DNA of 64,000 nucleotides, taken from NCBI RefSeq assembly GCF_003001935.1, contig NZ_PVNG01000026.1:1-64000 (forward strand), read 5' to 3'. The translations under genes and the position numbers were made by a program. The DNA comes from Nonomuraea fuscirosea (GTDB lineage Bacteria > Actinomycetota > Actinomycetes > Streptosporangiales > Streptosporangiaceae). Positions 35,944-44,881 of this stretch are shown here, in pieces (the stretch's first letter is position 1; each line of letters opens with the position of its first letter). Below the pieces are notes generated by a model. That model saw nothing but the letters and a program-made list of their open reading frames with translations. It was not told where the DNA came from and did not search any database.

Positions 35944-36272
35944 CCCGGCCTGGCCCGGTCCCACGCCTGCCGCAGCGCCACCCAGAACACCACCGCGTAG
36001 CCGGCGAACACCCCCAGCAGCAGCACCATCAACGCCCGTTCCGGCAGCCCGGTCGCGTCCATGGCGTAGTCGATCACGGCCACGTAGTCGCGTTCGGCCC
36101 AGTGCCAGATCACGTACACGAAGAGCTGCGACAACGGGCTCACCGCGAACGCGGTCACGGCCACCGTCACGAGCAGCCGCGCCACCGCCACCATCGCCAG
36201 CCGGTGCACCCCGTACAGCAGCGCGCCGGACAGCACGGCGTACACCGCGATTCGCCTCATGAACCGGAGCAT
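35922..36272 (-). CDS. small membrane protein of unknown function
   Basis: The 116-residue protein has three predicted membrane helices (YAVLSGALLYGVHRLAMVA; LLVTVAVTAFAVSPLSQLF; ALMVLLLGVFAGYAVVFWVAL). A GGAGGA site lies 12 nt upstream of the ATG at 36272; a second in-frame ATG follows at 36260. No family is recognised. Confidence 0.65.
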   Translation of the reverse strand: MLRFMRRIAVYAVLSGALLYGVHRLAMVAVARLLVTVAVTAFAVSPLSQLFVYVIWHWAERDYVAVIDYAMDATGLPERALMVLLLGVFAGYAVVFWVALRQAWDRARPGQALIRS

Positions 36273-36497
36273 GACCCGGCACGCTCCTCCCTATCCACCC
36301 ACTGTCCGCTCCCGGACATCCCTCTCATCCCGCAGCAGCCGGACGGGTCCCAGCGCCGGCCGCCATGTACGCCCCGAGCCGCCTGGCGCGATGATCATGT
36401 CCGATTTCCGCCAGTCACGACGACCTGCCACCGGCGATGCTGGCCTGATAGGGAACGAATCAGGCCCTAACCTCGCGGAACGAAAGGAGGCGGCACG

Positions 36498-37004
36498 ATG
36501 ACCCTGACCGGACACAGGACGCACACGGTGGTGGACAGCCCCGTCGGCCCGCTCACCCTCGTCGCGGTCGACGGCACCCTCTCGGGCCTCTACATGCGCC
36601 GCCAGCGCCACCGCCCACCCGAGGAGACCTTCGGGGTGCCGGACCCGGAGCCGTTCACCGAGGTCGCGGCCCAGCTCCGGGCCTACTTCGACGGCCGCCT
36701 GACCAGCTTCGACCTGCCCCTGGTCTTCGCCGGCACCCCGTTCCAGCGCCAGGTCTGGACGGCCCTGCGGGACATCCCGTACGGCGAGACGATCAGCTAC
36801 GCCGAACTCGCCACCCGAATCGGCCGCCCGACCGCGTCCCGCGCCGTGGGCCTGGCCAACGGCAAGAACCCGATCGGCATCATCGTCCCCTGCCACCGCG
36901 TCATCGGCTCCACCGGCGACCTCACCGGCTACGGCGGCGGCCTCCCGACCAAACGCCACCTCCTCACCTTCGAAGCCGCCACCCTCGGCTCCGCCCTCTT
37001 CTGA
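36498..37004 (+). CDS. ogt: methylated-DNA-protein-cysteine methyltransferase
   Basis: The 168-residue protein has the complete MGMT/Ogt active site GIIVPCHRVIGSTG with acceptor Cys132. The DNA-binding helix-turn-helix is FQRQVWTALRDIPYGETISYAELA and the Arg/Asn residues (GRPTASRAVGLANGKNPI) are kept. It repairs O6-alkylguanine by a suicide transfer. AAAGGAGG site 10 nt before the ATG. Confidence 0.93.
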   Translation: MTLTGHRTHTVVDSPVGPLTLVAVDGTLSGLYMRRQRHRPPEETFGVPDPEPFTEVAAQLRAYFDGRLTSFDLPLVFAGTPFQRQVWTALRDIPYGETISYAELATRIGRPTASRAVGLANGKNPIGIIVPCHRVIGSTGDLTGYGGGLPTKRHLLTFEAATLGSALF

Positions 37005-37121
37005 ACCGCCCCTCCTGAACCGCCCAGCCGTCGCCCATCCCACGGTTCATCACAAGATCAGCCGCGACCTGACCCGATACTGGAGCCTTGCACCTCTCAG
37101 CGGGTGCCGAGTCGCCCTGAA

Positions 37122-37331
37122 TCAGGTGCCGTCAATCCAGTACTTCTGCAGCCTGGCGACGGCCTCGTCCTTGCTCATCGCCGCCACCGTCATCTCGTCG
37201 AGCCCTGCTCTCGAGATCAACATGAAGACGAGATCGGCGGGCAACGCCTCCGGAGGGCAGTTCACCTGACGCCAGCCTTCGATCCAGCAGAAGGAATCGT
37301 GCTGAACACGAGTGGGTTGCGGCCGGCTCAT
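37122..37331 (-). CDS. small hypothetical protein
   Basis: The 69-residue protein (MSRPQPTRVQHDSFCWIEGW) has protein-like composition, with SRAGLDEMTVAAMSKDEAVARLQKYW near the end. A GGTGGAG site precedes the ATG. An upstream minus-strand frame ending DDQLREWLVELVR overlaps this start by ATGA, hinting that it is the second member of a small gene pair whose first member may be degraded. No family is recognised. Confidence 0.45.
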   Translation of the reverse strand: MSRPQPTRVQHDSFCWIEGWRQVNCPPEALPADLVFMLISRAGLDEMTVAAMSKDEAVARLQKYWIDGT

Positions 37332-37437
37332 CGGACAAGCTCCACCAACCATTCGCGCAACTGATCGTCATCACGCCGCGGAGATCCCCCACGGGATGTT
37401 CTGCACCCGGCCCAACGCCGCCGGGCCAAGTCGTCCT

Positions 37438-37998
37438 TCAAGCAAGGTCCGCACGAGGGCGTAGTCCGTCGAGGATGACGTCGAGCAGGTGGCGGGCTCT
37501 GGCGTCCCATTCGTCCTGCTCCAGGCGGGTCAGATAGCCGAGGAGCAGAATGACGTCACGGGCGTCGGCATCGGAGCGGATGACCCCACCGCCCTTGCCG
37601 GCGTCGAGGAGCAGGGTCAGCGCGTCACCGATGGGGCCGAGGCTGTGCGCGGACAGGTCGCGCCAGACCGAGGCCTCGATCGCGGCGAAGACTCCGCGTT
37701 TGATCCGCGCGTACTCGACCACCCGGTCGAACCAGCGGGCCAGCGCGGTGAGCGGATCATGCTCGGCGAGCAGCGCAGGAGCCGCCGCCACGAGCTCACC
37801 GACGTCCTCCCGGTAGACCTCGACGAGGAGATCCTCGCGGGTCGGGAAGTGACGGTAGAGCGTGCCCTGGCCGACTCCCGCCTGTTTGGCGATCCCGTTG
37901 AGCTTGATCTCGTCCGCGTCCGCGATGGCCGCTCGTGCGGCTTGGATGATCCGCGCGCGGTTGTCGGCGGCGTCGGCACGGCGGCGGGTGGAGTCCAT
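37438..37998 (-). CDS. TetR family transcriptional regulator
   Basis: The 186-residue protein has the TetR helix-turn-helix (ARIIQAARAAIADADEIKLNGIAKQAGVGQGTLYRHFPTRE; here quoted in part: GVGQGTLYRHFPTRE) and a helical ligand-binding C-terminal half. It is divergent from the SDR gene. Two palindromes in the 88-bp gap are its likely operators, so it should repress both itself and the SDR gene. GAGGAACC site before the ATG at 37998. Confidence 0.92.
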   Translation of the reverse strand: MDSTRRRADAADNRARIIQAARAAIADADEIKLNGIAKQAGVGQGTLYRHFPTREDLLVEVYREDVGELVAAAPALLAEHDPLTALARWFDRVVEYARIKRGVFAAIEASVWRDLSAHSLGPIGDALTLLLDAGKGGGVIRSDADARDVILLLGYLTRLEQDEWDARARHLLDVILDGLRPRADLA

Positions 37999-38022
37999 GG
38001 TTCCTCTGCTCGTTCCTCTATG

Positions 38023-38066
38023 CGGACACGTGTCCGGTAAGCTGTCAAGCATGCGGACACGTGTCC
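38023..38066. promoter_or_regulatory. twin operators for the TetR regulator
   Basis: CGGACACGTGTCCG at 38023-38036 is a perfect 14-bp palindrome. GGACACGTGTCC recurs at 38055-38066. The centres are 31 bp apart (three helical turns), placing both on the same DNA face. They fill the divergent tetR/SDR promoter region. Confidence 0.75.
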
Positions 38067-38086
38067 ACTTTAATGGAGGGATCCCC

Positions 38087-38827
38087 ATGACAGCCATCGA
38101 CGGCAAGGTCGTCGCCATCACCGGAGCGAGCAGCGGCATCGGCGAAGCCACCGCGCGTCTGCTCGCCGAGCGAGGTGCGGCCGTCGTCCTAGGTGCCCGG
38201 CGGACCCAGCGCCTCGACGAGCTCGCCCAGGACATCCGCGAACGCGGCGGACGGGCCATCGGCTGTGCCACGGACGTCCTCCGGCGGCAGGACCTCGAAC
38301 GACTCGTCGGCGCGGCCGTGGCGGAGTTCGGCCGGCTCGACGTGCTGGTGGGCAACGCGGGCATCGCCAAGATCGGGCCGGTGGCCGACCTCGACGTCGA
38401 CGGCTGGTCGGCCATGATCGACGTCAATCTCCGCGGCGTGCTCAACGGCATCGCCGCCGCCCTGCCGGTGTTCCGCCGCCAGGGCCACGGCCATCTGGTG
38501 ACCACGGTGTCGACCGCCGGCCTGACGATCACTCCCACGATGGCGATCTACGCCGCGACCAAGAACGCCGTCCGTACCCTGCTGGAGGGTCTGCGGCAGG
38601 AATCGACCGACGGTGTGCTGCGTACGACGGCCGTGTCGCCGGGCTTCGTCCGCACCGAACTCGCCGGCTCGATCGACGACGCCCAGGTCCGCGAGCAGAT
38701 CGTGCGCAACATGGGGGAGATCGGCATCGCGCCGGAAGCGGTCGCCCGCGCCATCGCCTTCGCCGTCGAACAGCCCCACGACGTCGAGATCGGCGACATC
38801 ACCATCCGCCCGACCATCCAAAGCTGA
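38087..38827 (+). CDS. SDR family oxidoreductase
   Basis: The 246-residue protein has the classical SDR motifs: cofactor loop TGASSGIGEATARLLAERG, NAG (GNAGIAKIG), the catalytic Ser in TTVSTAGL and YAATK. The Arg after the second strand (GARR) suggests NADPH preference. It reduces or oxidises an unknown carbonyl or alcohol. GGAGGG ribosome site; control by the divergent TetR is likely. Confidence 0.9.
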   Translation: MTAIDGKVVAITGASSGIGEATARLLAERGAAVVLGARRTQRLDELAQDIRERGGRAIGCATDVLRRQDLERLVGAAVAEFGRLDVLVGNAGIAKIGPVADLDVDGWSAMIDVNLRGVLNGIAAALPVFRRQGHGHLVTTVSTAGLTITPTMAIYAATKNAVRTLLEGLRQESTDGVLRTTAVSPGFVRTELAGSIDDAQVREQIVRNMGEIGIAPEAVARAIAFAVEQPHDVEIGDITIRPTIQS

Positions 38828-38899
38828 CGCCACGAGAGCGGCGGCGCCGATGCGCTCGGCCCCGCCGCTCTCAACAGCAGCCTGGAAAGATGCTCAGCC

Positions 38900-41716
38900 T
38901 CAGCTGCAGCCGCTGGTCGAGCCGCAGCCCTCGCAGACGTAGCAGCTGCCGGCCGGCCGCATCTTCGTGCCGCACGTCATGCACAGCGGCGCGTCCGCCG
39001 TGAAGCGCTGGTGGCTCTCCAGGGTCAGCTCCTGGACCGGCTGCTCCTCCGTCTTCGGCTGGGCGGCCTCGATCGGCGCCGACTGGGCCAGGGTCTCCCG
39101 GTCCATCGTCTCCTGCAGCGCCGCCGGGTCCTCGCCGCGCTGCTGCGCGGCGCGTTCGGCCGCCGAGAAGATGCCCAGCGCCGCCCGCTCGTCGTAGGGC
39201 AGGTGGTCGAGCGCCAGGCGGCGGAAGATGTAGTCCATCACCGAGGTGGCCATCCGGATGTCCGGGTCGTCGGTCATCCCGGCCGGCTCGAAGCGCATGT
39301 TGACGAACTTGCTCATGTACGTCTCCAGCGGCACCCCGTACTGGAGCCCTATCGAGATCGCCACCGAGAAGGCGTCCATGACGCCCGCGAGCGTCGAGCC
39401 CTGCTTGGACATCTTGAGGAAGACCTCGCCGAGCCCGTCGTCGGGGTAGGACGAGGCGGTCATGTAACCCTTGGCGCCGCCGACCGTGAAGCGGGTGGTC
39501 ATGCTCGGCCGCTGGTTGGGCATGCGCCGCCGGGTCGGCCGGTTGACCTCGATGACCTTGACCTCGGGCTCCTGCGCCTCCTTGGCCTCCTGCTTCTTGG
39601 AGCCGTCGCCGGCCGACAGGGGCTGGCCCACCTTGCAGTTGTCGCGGTAGACGGCCAGCGCCTTGAGGCCGAGCTTCCAGCCCTCCAGGTAGACCTGCTC
39701 GATGTCGTCGATGGTGGCCGACTCGGGCAGGTTGACCGTCTTGGAGATGGCTCCGGACAGGAACGGCTGCGTGGCCGCCATCATGCGCACGTGACCCATG
39801 GGCGCGATGGCCCGCTCGCCCATCGCGCAGTCGAACACCTCGTAGTGCTCCCTGCGCAGGCCGGGCGCGTCGACGACGTGGCTGTGCTCGCCGATGTACT
39901 CGACGATGGCCTCGATCTGCTCCTGCTGGTAGCCGAGCTGCTTGAGCGCGCGCGGGATCGTCTGGTTGACGATCTGCATGGACCCGCCGCCGACGAGCTT
40001 CTTGAACTTGACCAGCGCCAGGTCCGGCTCGATGCCGGTGGTGTCGCAGTCCATCATCAGGCCGATCGTGCCGGTGGGCGCGAGCAGGCTGGCCTGGGCG
40101 TTGCGGTAGCCGTTCCTCTCGCCCAGCTTGAGGCACTCCGACCACTGCCGCGACGCCTCGTTGTGGATCTTCGCGTCCATGGTGCCGACCGTGCGCAGGT
40201 CGTCGTTGGCCGCGGCGTGCTTGCGCATGACGCGCTTGTGCGGCTCGGCGTTCCTGGCATATCCGTCGTACGGGCCCACGACCGCGGCCAGCTCGGCGCT
40301 GCGCCGGTAGGACACACCGGTCATCAGGGACGTGATCGCCGCCGCGACGGCCCGGCCGCCGTCGGAGTCGTACGCGTGCCCGGTCGCCATGAGCAGCGCG
40401 CCCAGGTTCGCGTAGCCGATGCCGAGCTGCCGGTACGCCCGCGACGTCTCACCGATCTTCTCGGTCGGGAAGTCGGCGAACGTGATCGAGATGTCCATCG
40501 CGGTGATGATCAGCTCGGTCAGCTTGACGAAGTCGGCGACGTTGAAGGTGTTGTCGTCCTTCAGGAACTTCAGCAGGTTGATGCTGGCCAGGTTGCAGGA
40601 GGAGTTGTCCAGGTGGACGTACTCGCTGCACGGGTTGCTGGCCGTGATCCGCCCCGTCTCGGGGGTGGTGTGCCAGTCGTTGATCGTGTCGTCGTACTGG
40701 ACACCCGGGTCGGCGCACTCCCAGGCGGCCTTGGCCATCTTGCGGAACAGGTCCTTGGCGTCGACCTTCTCGATGACCTCGCCGGTCAGGCGGGCCCGCA
40801 GGCCGAAGTCGCCGCCCTGCTCCACCGCGCGCATGAACTCGTCGGACACGCGGACGGAGTTGTTGGCGTTCTGGTACTGGACGCTGACGATGTCCTTGCC
40901 GCCGAGGTCCATGTCGAACCCGGCGTCCCGCAGCGCGCGGACCTTGTCCTCCTCGCGCGCCTTGGTCTCGATGAACTCCTCGATGTCGGGGTGGTCGACG
41001 TCGAGCACGACCATCTTGGCCGCCCGGCGCGTGGCGCCGCCCGACTTGATCGTCCCGGCCGAGGCGTCGGCGCCGCGCATGAACGACACCGGCCCGCTGG
41101 CCGTGCCGCCGCTGCTGAGCAACTCCTTCGACGAACGGATCCGCGACAGGTTGACCCCCGACCCGGAGCCGCCCTTGAAGATCACGCCCTCTTCCTTGTA
41201 CCACTCCAGGATCGACTCCATCTGGTCGTCCACGGAGAGGATGAAACACGCGCTGACCTGCTGCGGCGACTGCGTGCCCACGTTGAACCAGACCGGCGAG
41301 TTGAACGCGAACACCTGGTGCGCCAGCGCGTGCTTCAACTCGTGGTCGAAGATCTCGGCGTCCTCTTCACCGGCGAAGTAGCCGTTCTCGACGCCGGTTC
41401 TGGTGTAGACGCCGACGACCCGGTCGATCAGCTGCTTCAGGCTCCACTCACGCTGCGGCGTGCCCACGGCGCCGCGGAAGTACTTGGTCGTCACGATGTT
41501 GGCCGCGTTGACCGACCAGGACTCGGGGAACTCGACACCCCGCTGCTCAAAGTTGACCGACCCGTCGCGCCAGTTCGTCATGACGACGTCGCGGCGCTCC
41601 CACTGGATCTCGTCATACGGGTGCACACCGGGCTTGGTGAAGATCCTCTTCATCTTCAGTCCCTTACGCGGACGCTTACCCCCGCGCGCGACTGAACCGC
41701 TGGCCGTCTCCGTCAT
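38900..41716 (-). CDS. nrdJ: vitamin B12-dependent ribonucleotide reductase, class II
   Basis: The 938-residue protein is the usual length for actinobacterial NrdJ. It has SACFILSVDD with the active-site Cys, NPCSEYVHLDNSSCNLASIN with the radical-site region, TGTIGLMMDCDTTG, and a C-terminal Cys-rich redox/zinc tail (CMTCGTKM, CEGCGSTSGCS). It reduces ribonucleotides with adenosylcobalamin and no oxygen. It overlaps nrdR by ATGA and so is coupled to its own repressor gene. Confidence 0.95.
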   Translation of the reverse strand: MTETASGSVARGGKRPRKGLKMKRIFTKPGVHPYDEIQWERRDVVMTNWRDGSVNFEQRGVEFPESWSVNAANIVTTKYFRGAVGTPQREWSLKQLIDRVVGVYTRTGVENGYFAGEEDAEIFDHELKHALAHQVFAFNSPVWFNVGTQSPQQVSACFILSVDDQMESILEWYKEEGVIFKGGSGSGVNLSRIRSSKELLSSGGTASGPVSFMRGADASAGTIKSGGATRRAAKMVVLDVDHPDIEEFIETKAREEDKVRALRDAGFDMDLGGKDIVSVQYQNANNSVRVSDEFMRAVEQGGDFGLRARLTGEVIEKVDAKDLFRKMAKAAWECADPGVQYDDTINDWHTTPETGRITASNPCSEYVHLDNSSCNLASINLLKFLKDDNTFNVADFVKLTELIITAMDISITFADFPTEKIGETSRAYRQLGIGYANLGALLMATGHAYDSDGGRAVAAAITSLMTGVSYRRSAELAAVVGPYDGYARNAEPHKRVMRKHAAANDDLRTVGTMDAKIHNEASRQWSECLKLGERNGYRNAQASLLAPTGTIGLMMDCDTTGIEPDLALVKFKKLVGGGSMQIVNQTIPRALKQLGYQQEQIEAIVEYIGEHSHVVDAPGLRREHYEVFDCAMGERAIAPMGHVRMMAATQPFLSGAISKTVNLPESATIDDIEQVYLEGWKLGLKALAVYRDNCKVGQPLSAGDGSKKQEAKEAQEPEVKVIEVNRPTRRRMPNQRPSMTTRFTVGGAKGYMTASSYPDDGLGEVFLKMSKQGSTLAGVMDAFSVAISIGLQYGVPLETYMSKFVNMRFEPAGMTDDPDIRMATSVMDYIFRRLALDHLPYDERAALGIFSAAERAAQQRGEDPAALQETMDRETLAQSAPIEAAQPKTEEQPVQELTLESHQRFTADAPLCMTCGTKMRPAGSCYVCEGCGSTSGCS

Positions 41717-42168
41717 GACTCCCCCTTCTCCGCCTTCAACTGTGAGATCTCGGCCTCGAAGTCCGCCAGGCTCTCGAAACCGCGATATACCGATGCGAAC
41801 CGCAGGTAGGCCACCTCGTCCAGCTCCCGCAGCGGGCCCAGGATGGCCAGGCCCACCTCGTTGGAGGGGATCTCGGCCGCGCCCTTGGCCCTGATGGCCT
41901 CCTCCACCCGCTGCCCGAGCTGCGCCAGCGAGTCCTCGCTGACCGGCCTGCCCTGGCACGCCCGCCGCACGCCCGCGACGACCTTGTCCCGCGAGAACGG
42001 TTCCGTGACTCCGCTGCGCTTGCTCACCATGAGCAGTACGGTCTCCTGCGTGGTGAACCTGCGCCCGCATTCGGGACAGGTGCGCCTACGCCGGATGGCC
42101 GCGCCGTCGTCCGTGGAGCGGCTGTCGATGACCCTGGTGTCAGGGTGGCGACAGAACGGACAGTGCAC
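41713..42168 (-). CDS. nrdR: transcriptional repressor NrdR
   Basis: The 151-residue protein has the Cys4 zinc ribbon (CPFC at 3-6, CPEC at 31-34) and an ATP-cone (VSKRSGVTEPFSRDKVVAGVRRACQGRPVS, in part). It binds ATP/dATP and represses ribonucleotide reductase genes. The GTG at 42168 fits the family start (M-H-C-P-F-C) and has a GGAGG site 8-9 nt upstream; the TTG at 42183 is less likely. It is the first gene of nrdR-nrdJ. Confidence 0.94.
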   Translation of the reverse strand: MHCPFCRHPDTRVIDSRSTDDGAAIRRRRTCPECGRRFTTQETVLLMVSKRSGVTEPFSRDKVVAGVRRACQGRPVSEDSLAQLGQRVEEAIRAKGAAEIPSNEVGLAILGPLRELDEVAYLRFASVYRGFESLADFEAEISQLKAEKGES

Positions 42169-42268
42169 GCTTCTCGCCTCCAAGACCTGCGGCCACCACC
42201 CGCGCCCTCACCCGCCATGACGGGACGCTCGCGCACACTCCACGGGTGCCCATGGAGCGGTCACAGAA

Positions 42269-42315
42269 ACACAAGGTGTGGTGAACTACATCGGTGTAAC
42301 TACTAGATGTTGTGG
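42269..42315 (-). promoter_or_regulatory. pair of NrdR boxes upstream of nrdRJ
   Basis: On the minus strand CCACAACATCTAGTAG (42315-42300) and TCACCACACCTTGTGT (42284-42269) fit the NrdR-box consensus (acaCwAtATaTwGtgt) at about 11-12 of 16 positions each. They start exactly 31 bp apart, the three-turn spacing known for NrdR box pairs. Confidence 0.75.
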
Positions 42316-42654
42316 TCCAACCGTAGAAGCGAGCGACCATGAACGCAAGTTGAGCCGGCCCTTCCCGCCGAAGTCGCTGATCAGCCCACTGACCCCATCC
42401 GCCCCGGGCGTGTCGGCCGGCCGCAGGTGATCTTCTCGCAGGTGAGGCGTCACATCGGTTGCTCCGGGCCTCGTTCGTGAACAAACCTCACAACGGTACC
42501 GAACGACACCTTCACCGCGTGCGCCCCGCCTCATGAGCCTCCGTCACACCTCTCTTCCCGTACGTACGCGCGCCACGCCCCGCGTCCCGCGTCGGACGGG
42601 CCTTACGTACAACCCCTCCCACCTGCGCTCTCATCCCTCCGCCGGGGCCTTTAC
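42316..42654. other. noncoding stretch between nrdR promoter and SDR gene end
   Basis: No credible gene is visible. It contains scattered palindromes (GTTCGTGAAC near 42473; TACGTAC elements near 42559 and 42604 that could pair as a loose hairpin after the SDR gene). No riboswitch core motif, such as the cobalamin box, was found. Confidence 0.5.
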
Positions 42655-43572
42655 TCAAGCCTTCTCCAGCCACTCCCAGAGCACGCGTTCGCGGCCGGCG
42701 TCGTACGACTCCGCGGACGAGCGCATGACCCTGGTGCGGTGGACGTAGGAGCCGGTGGACGCCTTCGTCACGCCGAGCACGACGTCGGCCAGCTTGCGCC
42801 CCGCGACCGGCGGGGTGTCGACGAGGGGCGTCACTTCGAGGACCGGGATGAGCCACTTCATCACGAACTGCAGCGAACCGCCTGCCTCCCGGGCGAGCCC
42901 CGTACCCGTCACCAGGCTCGGGTTGTACGCCACGATGTCGACGCCCTCGGGGAGCCGCCTGGCCCACTCGTGCACGAGATGGATACCGCCGAGCTTGCTG
43001 GTCGTGTACGCCCGGCGGCCACCGGAACGAACCCGCCCAGAACGGCCGAACGCGCCGGGCCGGGAGAGGATCGCCGGGTCCTGCCAGTGGGGCGCGGGCA
43101 TGGTGCCGCCGGTGTGCCGGAGGTCGCCGTAGTGGGCGTCGCTGACGGAGACCACGATGCGCGCGGGCGCCTGGAGATGCGGGTGCAGCCGCCTGAGCAG
43201 CAGGTGGGTGGCGAGGACGTTGACGGCGAAGGTCAGCTCGTACCCGTCGGCGCTGGTGTGCAGGGCGTCGGACAGGTGCACGCCGGCGTTGCACACGACG
43301 CCCCGCAGCGGGGGGAGCGCGCCCGCGTCCACGAGGTCCTCCACCTGCGCGGCGGCGGCCTCGACACTCGCCTTGGCGGCGAGGTCCACGGGGATCGCGG
43401 AGACGTGCGGGGAGACGGCCCGCAGCCGTGGCAGCACGTGGGCGGCTGAGGCTTCCCGGGCGAGCACCACCAGGTGCGTCTCCGGGCTGCGGCGCAGGAT
43501 CTCCGCTGCCGCTTCGAGGCCGATGCCCCTGGTCGCGCCGGTCATGACTATGGTGCGGGTGGCTGTGGTCAT
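42655..43572 (-). CDS. SDR family oxidoreductase (retinol dehydrogenase-like)
   Basis: The 305-residue protein has the SDR cofactor loop MTGATRGIGLEAAAEILRR, VCNAGVHLSD and the catalytic YTTSK, preceded by VVSVSDAHYGD. The longer C-terminal part and the ATHLLLRRLHPHL helix resemble retinol-dehydrogenase-like and WWOX-like SDRs. The substrate is unknown. It is divergent from the XRE-type regulator, a common actinobacterial pairing. The pair sits between nrdRJ and the LysM/lexA locus. Confidence 0.87.
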   Translation of the reverse strand: MTTATRTIVMTGATRGIGLEAAAEILRRSPETHLVVLAREASAAHVLPRLRAVSPHVSAIPVDLAAKASVEAAAAQVEDLVDAGALPPLRGVVCNAGVHLSDALHTSADGYELTFAVNVLATHLLLRRLHPHLQAPARIVVSVSDAHYGDLRHTGGTMPAPHWQDPAILSRPGAFGRSGRVRSGGRRAYTTSKLGGIHLVHEWARRLPEGVDIVAYNPSLVTGTGLAREAGGSLQFVMKWLIPVLEVTPLVDTPPVAGRKLADVVLGVTKASTGSYVHRTRVMRSSAESYDAGRERVLWEWLEKA

Positions 43573-43586
43573 GTGCTGACTCCATG

Positions 43587-43596
43587 TTCGTACGAA
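43587..43596. promoter_or_regulatory. palindrome in the SDR/XRE divergent region
   Basis: TTCGTACGAA is a perfect 10-bp palindrome 15 bp upstream of the SDR gene, in the 146-bp region shared with the XRE regulator. It is a candidate operator for that regulator. Confidence 0.4.
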
Positions 43597-43718
43597 AGGC
43601 CGAAACATCGGCACTCGCACGACTCTGCGAGGCCTCGTACGGGCGGGGAAGACCTCGCCGTGCCTGGTACCGGGAGGGCCACGCAGGCGAGCCCGCACGG
43701 TCGGCGCCCCACGGCACA

Positions 43719-44525
43719 ATGGTGGACATGCCGCACACCGACCGGCCCGACCTCGGGGAGTATCTGCGTCGCCGGCGCGCGGCGCTGACACCCCCCGACC
43801 GGCCGGGCATCGCGCGCACCTCGCACCGGCGCGTCCCGGGGCTACGCCGCCAGGAGTTGTCCGAGATCGCGGGGATCTCGGTCGAGTACTACACCCGCCT
43901 CGAACAGGGCCGAGCACCGCGCCCGTCGCGCGAGGTCCTCACGGCACTCGCGCGAGCGTTCACGCTGACCGACGCCGAACGCGCCCACCTGTTCCGGCTC
44001 GCCGGCGAACTGCCTCCAGAACCTCTCTCCCCGGACAGCGAGATCCGCCCCGGGCTCCTCCGCCTGCTGCGCACCCTCGACGACACCATGCCCATCACCG
44101 TCCATGACGGACGCCTGGACCTGCTCGCTCACAACGCCGCCGCCGCCGACCTCCTCGGGCCGCTCTCCTGCACCGGTCGCTACGGACGCAACATCGTCTA
44201 CCAGTGCTTCACGGCCCCGGCGGTCCCCGACGTGCTCGGCGACGACGGCGCCGGGCAGCTCGCCCGTGCGGCCACCGCTGAGCTCCGGGCCGCGCTCAGC
44301 CGCTACCCGGGCGACGAGTACCTCCAGTCCCTGCACGCGGAACTGTCCGAGACCAGTGCCGCTTTCCGCGATCACTGGGAACGAGGCGAAGTCGGATCAT
44401 TCCACTCCCTGACCAAACGCCTCCGCCATCCGGCCCGTGGCTGGCTGACCTTCGACACCGAAGTCCTCCACGCCCCGGAAAGAGACCACTGGATCATGCT
44501 CTACACACCCCGCGAACCTGCCTGA
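43719..44525 (+). CDS. XRE family regulator with MmyB-like ligand-binding domain
   Basis: The protein of about 268 residues starts MVDMPHTDRPDLGEYLRRRR; a second ATG at 43728 is also possible. Residues about 35-85 form the helix-turn-helix (GLRRQELSEIAGISVEYYTRLEQGR) and the C-terminal half is the MmyB-like PAS-type domain (DLLAHNAAAADLLGP; RHPARGWLTFDTEVLHAPERDHWIMLYTP), which can bind fatty acids in relatives. It likely controls the divergent SDR gene. Confidence 0.9.
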   Translation: MVDMPHTDRPDLGEYLRRRRAALTPPDRPGIARTSHRRVPGLRRQELSEIAGISVEYYTRLEQGRAPRPSREVLTALARAFTLTDAERAHLFRLAGELPPEPLSPDSEIRPGLLRLLRTLDDTMPITVHDGRLDLLAHNAAAADLLGPLSCTGRYGRNIVYQCFTAPAVPDVLGDDGAGQLARAATAELRAALSRYPGDEYLQSLHAELSETSAAFRDHWERGEVGSFHSLTKRLRHPARGWLTFDTEVLHAPERDHWIMLYTPREPA

Positions 44526-44881
44526 CCTCACCCGACGGATCCGATTCCCAGCCAGACCGCGCAAACCAGACCACCAGACCACCGGGATCAGGCGACCAGG
44601 CGACCAGGCGCAGGTAATAGGAGGTCAGCCCGCGATGCTGCGAATGCCCAGATCAGGCGGCCGGCTCAGACCACCAGGCTGAGGGCACCCGGAGTCAGGT
44701 GGTTGGATCAGGCGGACGAGGACCAGGCCGCCAGGCTGAGGCCACCCAGAGTCAGGCGGCCGCGATCGGACGGTCGCAACGAGTCATCAGGCTGAAAGCC
44801 ACCCCGGCTCGGGGCCGCGCACTGCCGCGATCACCGCAATGACCCGCAATCCGCGCGAGGCCCGCAATCCGAGCATTCCGC
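44526..44881. repeat. degenerate repeat-rich noncoding stretch
   Basis: No credible gene is seen. The sequence is built from imperfect reiterations of short blocks such as GACCACCAG, GATCAGGCGG, CCAGGCTGAGG and CACCCGGAGTCAGG, which recur at about 44570-44765. Coding-type third-position bias is absent. Confidence 0.6.

Noticed and set aside
39011..41695. Long plus-strand frame (894 residues) opposite nrdJ
   Set aside because: Composition is that of an antisense frame; nrdJ has clear motifs throughout.
42169..42654. Cobalamin riboswitch upstream of the B12-dependent reductase
   Set aside because: The B12-box core was not seen; two NrdR boxes explain control.
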